DNA of 64,000 bases from Ceratobasidium sp. AG-K (Eukaryota > Basidiomycota > Agaricomycetes > Cantharellales > Ceratobasidiaceae): positions 930,001-994,000 of the forward strand of contig JAWNGF010000009.1 of NCBI GenBank assembly GCA_037039685.1, in the 5' to 3' direction. Position 1 is the stretch's first letter; each line of letters opens with the position of its first letter. Of this stretch, positions 24,934 to 34,600 are shown in pieces. The notes under the pieces are model-generated. The model did not search any database. It was given only the letters and a program-made list of their open reading frames with translations, and had not been told where the DNA came from. Both the position numbers and the translations under genes were made by a program.

Positions 24934-25277
24934 GCGGATTGAGGGGACCCGAATCCCCACCTAACCATCACCAAATTGGTCCGTTCTTTTTGCGTATCGA
25001 TTCATACACAGCTATTGAGTACTTCTGGAGACTTTCAGACTCCTACTCTCTCTGAATGTCACGTAAACGTCGAAATACAGTTGGGGATCGGTTTTCTTAG
25101 CACTCCGAATTTCGACATGTGGGCTATACCATTTTGTACGCAGCGAGAGCGCGATTCTAAATAGCCTAATGGCATTTATCAAAGTAACTTCTCTGAGGAG
25201 TTATGACGATTTCTATCATGGCAGCCGAATTTTCAAAACGAAACCCTGGTGGCAAGTACTTTTGCAAATCGCAATAA
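24934..25277 (-). repeat. right terminal inverted repeat arm
   Basis: Pairs with 23922-24268 in inverted orientation. Confidence 0.8.
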
Positions 25278-26336
25278 CGCTGGTGCGCCCGAGCTCAAGC
25301 TGCCCCCTTTACGGTTGTACTCGCCCTAAGTAGTTCTGTTCGCCCTCTCCTAGCGCTTCCACGGTCCTCAAAATATCCTGGGCGACAGCTACAGTACCGA
25401 AGGATTGAAGTATCTGCTTGCTTCCGTTTTGCATACAGGCTTCTGGGCGTCCTTCTTGTATGGCAGCAATATTCTTCACATCCGCCTCCCCAGCACTACC
25501 GCCTACGTCGGGAAACGGCGCACCAGCCCTTGATAGACCTCAGCATATATCCGCGAATGCAAAACACAACCACCTACATGTGAACCTGGTAGATTTGGTG
25601 CAGAAAATTTGCCTCCGCATCGAAACAAACAGCCGACGGTCCAGTAAGGTTTAAACCACTGTACGATGGTGGGTTGAGCCCCTTTGACCTATGCTGGCCT
25701 TTCAAACCTCAGGGGCATGCCTTGGGTCGAACCCCAGAATATCATAACAACCTTCCATCCGTGTGCCTGGCATAGAAGTCAGGGTAGAGATGCGTATATA
25801 TACAGTAAACTTGGTTATACTTACTTATCACTTCGCCGCTACTCGCAGCCCATGCCCCTCCAGACGCTCCGGGGCCCTTAAGGTAGACGTCGGAAAATGG
25901 ATCATCTCATCCAGTGGCAAAACGACTCACCCCCGGGTTAACTAGGATAGTCCCCAGACATCGGTCTGCAGGAACAGTGGCAGGGGACTTGCGCATAAAT
26001 ATCGAGACAGTTGCATTGTTGCTTGGATTCGAGTACTGGCATGTCAGGTTAGTGATCTAGGTCAGCCGTGAGCATAGGCTGCGCCGCGACTTACATCCGT
26101 AGGCACGTCGGGAGTGCACACTGGGTTGTTGCACTATCAAGGCAGGCGAACCATGTTATGTTTGCCGCCTGACGTATGGTTGGTATGAAGGCTGCCCGGA
26201 CGTTTGGTGCAAGGGAAGTGACCTAGATAAAAAGACGTGCCGTTCAAGTTCACGCGTTTGGTTCGTAGCTTCTCTATTCGCGTACCGCTGATCCGCCTAG
26301 TATGATAACTCGGGCCAATTTCGAGATTGTAGGCAT

Positions 26337-27402
26337 AGTTCAATACGTGACTCTGGGGTTTAAACAGCTGTTGGCGTGAACGTGCTTGAGTCCACTCTTG
26401 CTAGCTGCGGCTGTGTCCGGATGTGTGTATCATCTCCACCTCGTCATCGCAAAGACCGAGTAAACTATTGTCGACGTGCCGGTGAACTTGGCATCAGGTT
26501 CCCCACCGAGATATGCCCTGGGCTACGTCATTTTGCGAGCATAAACATAATTTGGATTGCACGAATCATAGTGGTTTAGTTTCAATTAGCTAGTTTCCTG
26601 AAGACAAATAAAGTAACAATTCCTGTTCGAGCGCGGGACAAGGGTTGTTTGTTTCACTTGTACCCCCTGTACAAATCCTGGGGCTTTGAGACATATACCC
26701 ACCCGCCCCAGCGGCCCACAGTATGCACATGAAATCTGTCGTAGATCAGCCCTTGTTCTTAAGCTCCACAGTGTATGTTCACACGAATAAGGCTAGCGCC
26801 CATGCTGCCGAGACGCCTTAAACCACACCGTACTCCACTATATCTCCAATTTAACTTCCAACTCCGGTCTTCCTGGATCTGCGCGCCAAGCCCGGTGCGT
26901 CAGTGCAGTGTGGAACAATGCTTTCGGCTTTGCGCACACAAGGGTTGCCATGGCCGTGTCATGGCTTTAATCACGGACACTACTAAATACCGGAACTCTT
27001 GAACTCTCAGATGCAGTGAGTAATGGGGCACAGAGTTTGCTATTATGTGCTCAGTGCTCAGACACCTGAAGCAGAGACCAAGGGGGGGGGGGGGGCATGC
27101 AGTGTTCGCCGGAGTGCAAGACAACACGCCGGTCAGCGACAAGGCGTGTAGAGCAAATTATTGCATCCTGAGGTTACACGATAGAGCGTCAACCTGCGGT
27201 TCACTGGCGAAATCCGCAGGTTACGTCTGGATTTGATCTTAGCACGAGTCAATTAACTCGTGCTGCTTCTAGGTACTGGTCAACGCCAGAATGGAAGCAT
27301 ACAAGCGAATATACATACAAAAGTGCATGAATGAGCACTCAACCGCCATGTACGCATGGTAATCTAAATACAAAAAGTTATTTCAATGCTGTACTGTCCC
27401 AA
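26337..27402. other. intergenic region with duplicated hydrolase upstream block
   Basis: The part nearest pseudogene A (26437-26535) matches, in reverse complement, the block found upstream of every array hydrolase. The rest shows a 13-14 nt G run near 27082 and no supported gene. Confidence 0.6.
26437..26535 (-). repeat. hydrolase upstream block, copy of pseudogene A
   Basis: Reverse complement contains AACCTGATGCCAAGTTCACC and TTTACTCGG as in the copies at 37771, 39161 and 43281. It ends about 100 nt before the pseudogene ATG. Confidence 0.75.
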
Positions 27403-28557
27403 TTAACGGCCGCCAGTATTTAAGTCGAGAAGCTTGCCCTGAATAGCGTGCCGCTTCCTAGAAACCTCTCGCAGTCGGTCGGATTCGTCCCTAGTCTTGA
27501 ATAGATAATACTCAATCCTACCCAACCAGTTCAGCAATCGGGTAGTACGAATATCGTTTCAACTCACCCAACAGCATGGATCCATAGTGCGACCCAAATG
27601 CTCATCCCGAACGCGGCTCGGATGCCCGCAGTCTCGGCGAGGCCGGTGCCAAGGCCAGTCTCCACTGCCACCTGTTTGGTCGGCCTGCCCGGCCAATCGG
27701 GCGAACATTCTGGGTAGTCACGAGCGAATGCAACCGAGTCGTTGAGCGAGTTTTCCACCTCGACGCAGGACATGGCCTGCAAAAAAGGTCAGGTGGGATG
27801 GTGTTACTCAATTGAAACCAGCTTACCACAAAGTATCCGCCGGTCGAACCTGAGATAATGACCGAAAAAATAGCAATCACCCTCAACGTCACAATGGAGA
27901 CTTGGTAGCTCCATGAGCGAATAATCCATCTTCTGTGTTCATCTATGCGTTGACCCCTAATCGCCATCCACGAAGCAAACATCGACCAGAGCGCCATGAT
28001 GCCAAGCACGTATAACCCCAACTGGATGGAAAGGTCTCCACCGTACGCAACATGCGCGATGCCACATGCACTCAGGGTCGAAACAATCGTCAAAATGTTG
28101 ACAACCGTGCCGACCGTACGATGCCAGCCAATGAATCGATGCCGTACACGGGGGACGAACTGAAACGCAGCCAAAAATCCAGCTGGCAGGACGGTTGCGA
28201 GATGAACGACAAGAAAGGTGTTGTTTAGCGGAGACTTGAAGTTGAAGTATTCTTCCCGAGCAAGGTTGAGCTCGAGGCCGTTTGGAAAGGTCCACGAAAT
28301 GTGAGCCGCAAACATCAAGCTCATGACGACGCTGAGCCTGGGTCAAGCTAGGCTTCTGATTGTCAATGAAACACGACTTACGCGTAGAACGCCCCTAATA
28401 AGTTTGAAGAGTCAAGCGGTTTGTTTTATTACAGGCTTTATAGCCTTTGGTACGTACACAATGTTCCAGAGCGCGTTGATCGAAATCGTAGCCATTTCTG
28501 AAGTATACCGGGCTTTGTGTTGTGGTCGAGGTTAGATAGAGAGTGAGAGGTAGCCAT
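27403..28557 (-). CDS. DUF2306 multipass membrane protein, copy 3
   Basis: Third family copy in the window. ATG 28557 gives MATSHSLSNLDHNTKPG and the shared exon-1 end QKWLRFRSTRSGTL; the 13-nt micro-exon is 28382-28394; the core starts VVMSLMFAAHISWTFPNG and carries VVHLATVLPAGFLAAFQFV, RVRHRFIGWHRTVGTVVNIL, YGGDLSIQLGLYVLGIM and DEHRRWIIRSWSYQVSIVTLR. The loop exon has AMSCVEVENS and YPECSPDWPGRP, and the last exon ends LLDLNTGGR before TAA 27403-27405. Intron positions equal those in copies 1 and 2. No break seen. Together with copy 2 it brackets the hydrolase pseudogene, which suggests that this whole territory was built by duplication. Confidence 0.85.
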
Positions 28558-28811
28558 AGCACCGTAACTCAGAAGTGGCTTGGACATGACTTGAGACCTC
28601 AGACCGGAGAGCAATAGATGTGCAAAGCAGCGCCTATGGTTCGGTCCAGGACATGCTTTGACAAATTCATTGAAAGCAAATCACGTGAGGGCATGTCACC
28701 CAGAATGGTTACCGAACCACGTCGAGGCTGTTCAACAACTCGTCACACTAAATGTGCAACAAACCAGTTCACAATTACACATGTAATATTTCAACAACCA
28801 GATACACTTGT

Positions 28812-29592
28812 TCATCCTTGCAAAACCGCCTTGACCCTGGCCGTAACTTCTGCGTTCTCCTGGCCACGCTCGAACCCATCCCGGCCCTCCTTGGCGTAAG
28901 TCACGAGCTTATTCAAAGGCTCAGGAAGGTCTGTAATGTCACCCACGGGAGGCTTGAGGGTGGTTGTCTGACCGTCGTGTCCATAGACGCCGATCATGTG
29001 GAGACCAGAACCAGTGGAGACGTGGAGATAGTCGATGGGGTAATCTGTGCGGTCGTGCTTTACCCTAATCGGGAACATTATTATTAATTGGGAAGAGCGA
29101 GGAAGGCGAATGGGACAAACCGCCACTGGTTACGGAAGGAGCCAGTATCTGGGAGACTGTTGGTTTGGGATGCAAGGTTGGCAAGAGCAGACCAGTCGTC
29201 CTCGGAGAGGACAAAGACACGGCCCATGGCGTCGATGGCCACGTTGGGCTTGAACAACGCAACACTGAAGCCTACATGTGTTATCAGGACACCACGTGTG
29301 ACCAGTTATCGCACGTATGCTCACCTTCCGGCTCAACCCTCGAATTCCTCGTCAATCCAAAGACGACATTCTCCTTCTTGATGTCATAGGCGGCGCCATC
29401 AGGATGGGGCGTAGCGCGCGAGTGCCAACCAGCGGGTGCCATGTGTACGTGAGGTGGATGCGTTTTGTGACAAGAGAGCGCAAATAGGGCTAGCACAATG
29501 GTTATGAGAAGTGCGATTCCTGCGCGGGCGGGAGTAAGGAATCGTCTCCGTGGTTTCTCGTCGGAAACTGGGAGTTGGATGTATGGAGCCAT
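28812..29592 (-). CDS. single-pass membrane protein of unknown function
   Basis: I do not recognise a family. ATG 29592 begins MAPYIQLPVSDEKPRRRFL, a basic cytosolic end, followed by a single hydrophobic segment AGIALLITIVLALFALSC at about residues 24-41, so a type II membrane or uncleaved signal-anchor topology is likely. The luminal part includes KKENVVFGLTRNSR, FKPNVAIDAMGRVFVLSEDDW, YPIDYLHVSTGSGLHMIGVYG and ends VTARVKAVLQG before TGA 28812-28814. Three exons are inferred from frame joins near 29280 and 29080. It is convergent with nothing close and divergent (about 280 bp) from the Arc1-like gene. Confidence 0.7.
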
Positions 29593-29874
29593 GAACGTTT
29601 ATAACGTACAGGTTAAATAGTCGTTGGTGGGCGGCGCTGTGGAATAGAAACACGTAGAACGACGAGTAGTTATAAGTGGCAGCCGAAGCTTGGCGGTTAT
29701 GGTTGCGCGTGCAAAGAAGGATCTACCGCGGAGAAGCATTTCAAGCGCATGCTCGTGTGGCAGTGTTGTTTTATCTAAGCTACACAGCCACCGCCAACTC
29801 TTCTCGTTTCCCGCATGTTTCGCGCATATATGTCGCACTCGACCACTCGCTTGAATTTTGTCAGCCACTACGCC

Positions 29875-31427
29875 ATGTCGACTGCCGCACTCGAAAAACT
29901 CGGCACAAAGGCTCGCGAAATCGTCAACTCGACGCAGCTTGGATCGTCTTCCTCATCTGAGGGAGAAATTTCCAAGTGGATCGAGCGTGCTGCGGGCGGT
30001 GAATTCGAAGGGGAAGATGGCCTCGCGGTGAGTCAGTCCAATATTGCACCACTACGCACCTTACAGTTCGCACTAGGCTCTAGACAAGGAACTCCAATCT
30101 CGCACGTATCTCGTCTCGAACTCGGTCTCGCCTGCCGATTTGGCCCTCTACGCAACTCTCCACCCCACTCTCGCAAGTTCCATATCGCAAATAATCGGCG
30201 TATCCCACTAACTATTCGTGCAGACTTCGCTGCCTACCCAAACGCACTACGCCCGCCCCTCACTTACACGCTACATCGATCATATCCAAAATCTCCCGGC
30301 CCTGCGCGCGTCCACCGCGGCACCAGAGCTGATCGACTTTAAACTCGACGCGGCACCCAAACCCGAGCGCAAGGCCCTACCCGCAAAGGAGAAGAAGCCC
30401 AAGGCAGAGGCAGCTGCTCCCACCGATAAACCCGCTAAAAAGGGCAAGGATGGGGCTGCTCCTCCACCCGTCGAGCCAGCCACTGCGAGTGCACCTGGCG
30501 ATGCGTCGTTTGCAGAGGTAGCTGCTCCTGGAGCCAAGAAAGAGGGAAAGAAGGAAAAGGCGCCCAAGGGTGAAGGAAAGAAGGAAAAGGGAGAGGCCAA
30601 GAAGAGCGGTGCGCCCGCAGCCGCTGCCGACTCGGGGGAACCAGTTCCCTCGATGATTGACCTTCGAGTTGGAAAAATCGTTCACGGTGAGTCCAAACTT
30701 TGTAGTCTCATTGATAAATATTGACAGCATAATTTAGTCGAGAAACATCCTGACGCTGACGGTCTCTATGTCGAAGTAAGCCAATATATATTTCATACGG
30801 ATATATAATCTGACGCACTCTAGCAAATTGATATCGGCGAGCCTGAAGGCCCACGAACGGTTGTTTCCGGTCTCGTAAACTACATCCCGATCGAACAAAT
30901 GCGGGACAGGTTGCTCATCGCAGTCGTCAGTACCCTTGATCTTCCCAACCTCCCTCCTGTTGACTTTGTCGATAGTGCAATCTCAAGCCCGCGAATATGC
31001 GTGGTGTCAAAAGTTTTGCCATGGTTCTATGTGTAAGATTGTCCTTTTATGTATGCCTTACTCGATCCCTTATGGCATCACGTAGGCCACCCACAAGGAC
31101 GGCAAGGATCACGGGATCGAAATCGTCAACCCGCCTGAGGGGTCCAAGCCTGGCGACAAAGTCTACTTTGAAGGCGAGCGCTTCACGGGCCAGGAACCTT
31201 TGAGCCAATTGAATCCCAAGAAGAAGATTTTCGAGACTATCCAACCTGGTGCGTTCACTCGATGTTCTTTACTTGAATAAGGCTTCTGACGTCTTAAAAA
31301 AGGATTCACCACACTCGAAAGTCGCGAATGTGCTTGGGTTGACCCAACGACCAAGTCAGTGCACCGGATCGTGAGCGAGCGCGGAGCGTGCAGCGCCCCA
31401 TCCTTTGTTGGAGCTTCGCTTTCGTAG
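29875..31427 (+). CDS. Arc1/AIMP1-like tRNA-binding cofactor with EMAPII domain
   Basis: Binds tRNA and delivers it to aminoacyl-tRNA synthetases (GluRS and MetRS in yeast Arc1). The first exon gives MSTAALEKLGTKAREIV, then a GST-C-like N-terminal region (YLVSNSVSPADLALYATLHP), a Lys/Ala/Glu-rich linker (about 30350-30640) and the C-terminal OB-fold: MIDLRVGKIVHVEKHPDADGLY, VSGLVNYIPIEQM, NLKPANMRGVKSFAMVLCA and the C-terminal subdomain ECAWVDPTTKSVHRI ending SFVGASLS. These are complete EMAPII signatures. About six short introns. An in-frame upstream ATG at 29815 would add 20 residues with Arg, Ser and Thr but no acid, so an alternative, possibly organelle-targeted start exists. Stop TAG 31425-31427. 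Confidence 0.93.
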
Positions 31428-31697
31428 ATGCTTGTACCAGGATCGCGATTGAAATAAACTTGAATTTGTATGAAAGTCGACATTTTTTGAGCGTGTGTGT
31501 GGGGTTTGGTCGTTCACAAATCTCGATTTTGACCCTGTTGATCACATGCGCTGATGTCACGGCTGATTGCTTGGCCTGTGCCTAATCGCCACAGGACCAC
31601 GACTGGTTTGTCTCGTTGATCTCTTGGATACACCCGAACTCTGACTCCAAATAGAAACCCTCTGAATAAACATTTCTAAGTTTGCTCACATCTCACC

Positions 31698-33593
31698 ATG
31701 CCTCCCGCGTTTACCCCCGACGCTTCTCTGCTCAATCCGAAATTTGACGGCTACAAACTCAAGCTTTTGGAGCAGGACGATTGCGTAGGAAGCTTTCCTC
31801 TGCCTGCTCCAGGTGCTACACAATCTACCGTCTCTGCTCGACGTATCGTACCGTTTACCGAAGTCTCTGCACGGATCAAGCATAATCATCTCTACCCCGA
31901 AGTAAATGGCGATGGGCTGGTGTACATCGATCAGAATGGCAGCGTTAGTTTAGTCAGGATTGATGTAAGTGCGTGAGTACGCCATTAGAGTTCTATTGGT
32001 TCTGAGTGGGCTCGCTAGGAAGCGTACTCACCGTCATTTCGTCCAATATTCGAAATTCCACAAGAGATTTCGCAATCCAAATCTGAGGATCGGGAGTACC
32101 CTGTCGTGCTCGGGATAGCTTTCGGTCGATGGCTTGTCTCCGATGGCAATGGGCGCTTTTACGTCTTTGATCAGTCGAACGCCTCTACTAGGCCAGCCGA
32201 AGCGGCCTCATCCTTCGAACTTGTGAACGAATCTGGTTCGCTCGTTCCTCTCCGACTCTTACATGTCCGTGAAACCCAGTCTGGGTTGGTTGCCCTAGTC
32301 ACAAAGCGGGCAGTCGAGGAAACCCGATTGTCAGACCCGAACTCTAAACCCCCGTCCGTGTACGACCTCGTTGCACTTTGTCTCGACCCCCAAGCAAACA
32401 CAATCTCCGAACTGTGGTCGCTCCGAGGCACAAGTCTTCCGGCGAATGTTCAGTTTGATGCTGGCACAAACGCATACATTGTATCTGCGACATCCGTCTT
32501 TCATCCAATACAGACGCCCGAGCCAGCTGAACCGACACCCACAAAGGACGAAATCGCACCTATCCCACGAGCAAGCGAGAATCTTGATGTGCCCGCTGTT
32601 CCTACCGTACCTCCACCACACGCGTACTCTTGGACTCAAACCCACGACTCTGTAACAATCATGTTTCCCCTTCCTTCTACCACCACCAAACCCGCCATTC
32701 GAATCACACTCGCTAGGCCAAATTTGACGCTTTCTATTCTTACCTCGAGCTCATCCTCTGTCCCACTCCCGCAATATGCTCAATGCCCATGGTGGGCCGA
32801 CATCGACCCAGGTGCAAGCCTCTGGACATGGGAACGCAACCCGGACGAACGAGAATCCAACGTGGGGCTACTCACCCTCCACCTCGAGAAGAAAGAAGCT
32901 GGTACACGATGGTCGCATGTCTTTGCTGACTCGGCCGGGCAACCTGAAGTTCCAGAGACGCTCGACCCGTCAGAACTGGCGCATATTCGCGAGGCGTTGG
33001 AGAAATACACGACCGGCCTGGCAGATGGCGAAAGTGCGATGCCGAGTTTAGCAAACCCGGATGTGGATGAGGAGCTGGACGCACCTGGGCAAGTAGGTCA
33101 GAGAGTGAACGTAATGCGCATCGAGGCAGGGTCGGGGCAAGTGAAAGTGGATCAGCACGAAGTGTCTATCCTGTCGATGCCCATTTCAACATCAAGGATG
33201 TCGAATGCTAGCGCTTCCCTTGTTGTTCGGAGGGATATTGATGGTTTACTCTTTGAGTCTCAACCACCAATGACTTGGACACATACCTCGACGTTCTCGG
33301 CACTCTCATTCGTATTAGCCTCCAAACGGGACACTAGGTTCGTGGTACACGATGGGGACCGAATGGTCCTCGCGTTCGAGAGTGGTTCGACGCACGGAAC
33401 AGGAAATGTTTACATATACCGAGGGCATGGGAAGCAAAAAGCACAGTGGTCGTACCAGAGTATCCTATCTGTGGCATCTCAAGCAACTGGTGCATTATTG
33501 GGGATTGCAAGTATTCCAGTTGGGGAAGGCGAAGATGCTATTATCTGTTGCTTATGCGAAAAACACATGGTTGTTCTTCGAAATTTCATGTAG
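31698..33593 (+). CDS. NudC domain-containing protein 1-like (NUDCD1/CML66 type)
   Basis: Cochaperone-like protein with a central CS domain of the p23/NudC fold. Two exons, 31698-31964 and 32019-33593, sum to 1842 nt, i.e. 613 residues. The N-terminal half is beta-rich, with repeated GRW/GRFYVFDQ-type strands that resemble the propeller-like region of NUDCD1. The CS domain begins YSWTQTHDSVTIMFPLP and includes IRITLARPNLTLSIL, WWADIDPGASLWTWERN and LTLHLEKKEAGTRWSHVF, with WDxD-like spacing typical of CS. A second beta-rich region ends with CEKHMVVLRNFM. Human NUDCD1 is 583 residues, so length agrees. Exact clients cannot be inferred here. Confidence 0.85.
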
Positions 33594-34600
33594 AACAGGT
33601 TACATCATTGGGTGCGAAGGTATTACACGTTCAGGAATATCCTATGATCTGTCCATTCGTCTGACGTTGATGCACACATTCGCCGTGACCCAATACCGGT
33701 GAAGACGGTCACCAATCGATGAATCTGCCCCACCAACGATCGTGTGCGTAGTGGGTTTGGCTCCTCAAATCTGATTTAACATTAAACGAGCGAGTACCTG
33801 GCTGCGAAGCCTTGTTCCTTGCTATTTTGACTTCGGAACGATGCGACAAGGCGTTGACACGCGTTGAAAGCCGCACGGCCGCCGATTTGATAGCCACATG
33901 CTGGCTCCAACCCGTCGTAATGAGATATTCGCTGCTCTCAATATGGCTTCAAACACATACCTAGACATTACTTGGTGAGGACTCTGCTCGCCAACAGCAT
34001 ATGCTGAAGCGTGTGGGTATGTCTTACCCCACTTGCAAACTCGAAATGATATCGTGGTCGACCAGTGAGCTCGAGAACCACGCCAAACTGATCACAGGTT
34101 TTGACTGAGCTCCTTTACGCGTAAAGCGCATGGTGTTACTTCACGTCGTACGAACGTGCCAGAAAATATCTGCAGGGAGCGTGGGTCGACGCGCAGTGGT
34201 ATGCGCAGCGAAATAAACTGCGGTCCAAGGCGTCCTTACAGCACAGGTGCCCATTCTGACCGCATAAGCGTTCACAGGCGCCAGAACGAGGCCAATGAGA
34301 CGACATTGATGTCAGTCACGGGTTAGCTAACAACAAATGTGCGTGCTTGGCGTACTGATGGGCCTGCGTTCCATATGGAATACGCAGTATTTATAATCGT
34401 GGAAATTACGGAGACTGGAGGATAATTGCGTGGAGATCTTGATTCCGAATTCACCAGCATGTCCACAATAGTCTATTTGGGCATTACACTGACGAAATAA
34501 CATCTATTCGTACGCATCGAACACCGCCTCAGCTGCGAGAGCAGTATACTTAGGGACGTGCATGCCAGCGATAGCTTGCACCTCAGTTTCAGTTTCAGCC
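33594..34600. other. intergenic region ahead of the hydrolase array
   Basis: About 1 kb with no supported gene. The right part (34420-34480) is a diverged copy of the hydrolase upstream block. Confidence 0.6.
34420..34480 (+). repeat. hydrolase upstream block, copy B
   Basis: Contains ATAATTGCGTGGAGATCTTG and CCGAATTCACCAGCATGTCC, aligning with the copies at 37771, 39161 and 43281. It ends about 120 nt before the copy B ATG. Confidence 0.65.

Larger units (their letters stand above)
23922..25277. mobile_element. 1.36-kb non-autonomous element with about 345-bp terminal inverted repeats
   Basis: The left arm 23922-24268 is the reverse complement of the right arm 24934-25277. The outermost 40 nt match nearly perfectly (TTACTGCGATTTGCAAAAGT against the complement of the right end) and the inner about 225 nt match at roughly 95 percent by eye; about 90 nt between these blocks are divergent. 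The 665-nt centre has no recognisable transposase, so this is a MITE-like or foldback non-autonomous DNA element. It sits in an intron of hydrolase pseudogene A, between a GCGAGT-type donor and the CAG before the nucleophile exon. I do not see a convincing target-site duplication. Superfamily is not assigned. Confidence 0.8.
22351..26336 (-). pseudogene. TAP-type secreted alpha/beta hydrolase, decayed inverted copy (copy A)
   Basis: Reverse-strand relative of the hydrolases at 34.6-46.1 kb, with the same exon order from ATG 26336 (MPTISKLARVIILGG) to TAG 22351-22353. Recognisable exons include the LAPNVRA/RQAANITWFAC segment, the nucleophile region YSYGTILGATFAAPYPG (about 23850-23905), the ILRATDVQLG region near 23515 and the C-terminal IAHPSLCTIKRVRGYFVDDTVP. 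Relative to its paralogues it lacks one base in the exon with CALPT instead of CAFFD (about 26050-26060) and one base near 23533, which brings in TGA. The intron before the nucleophile exon holds a 1.36-kb inverted-repeat element. Two frameshifts plus the insertion make a functional product unlikely. The inverted orientation relative to the main array indicates an old rearrangement. Confidence 0.85.
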
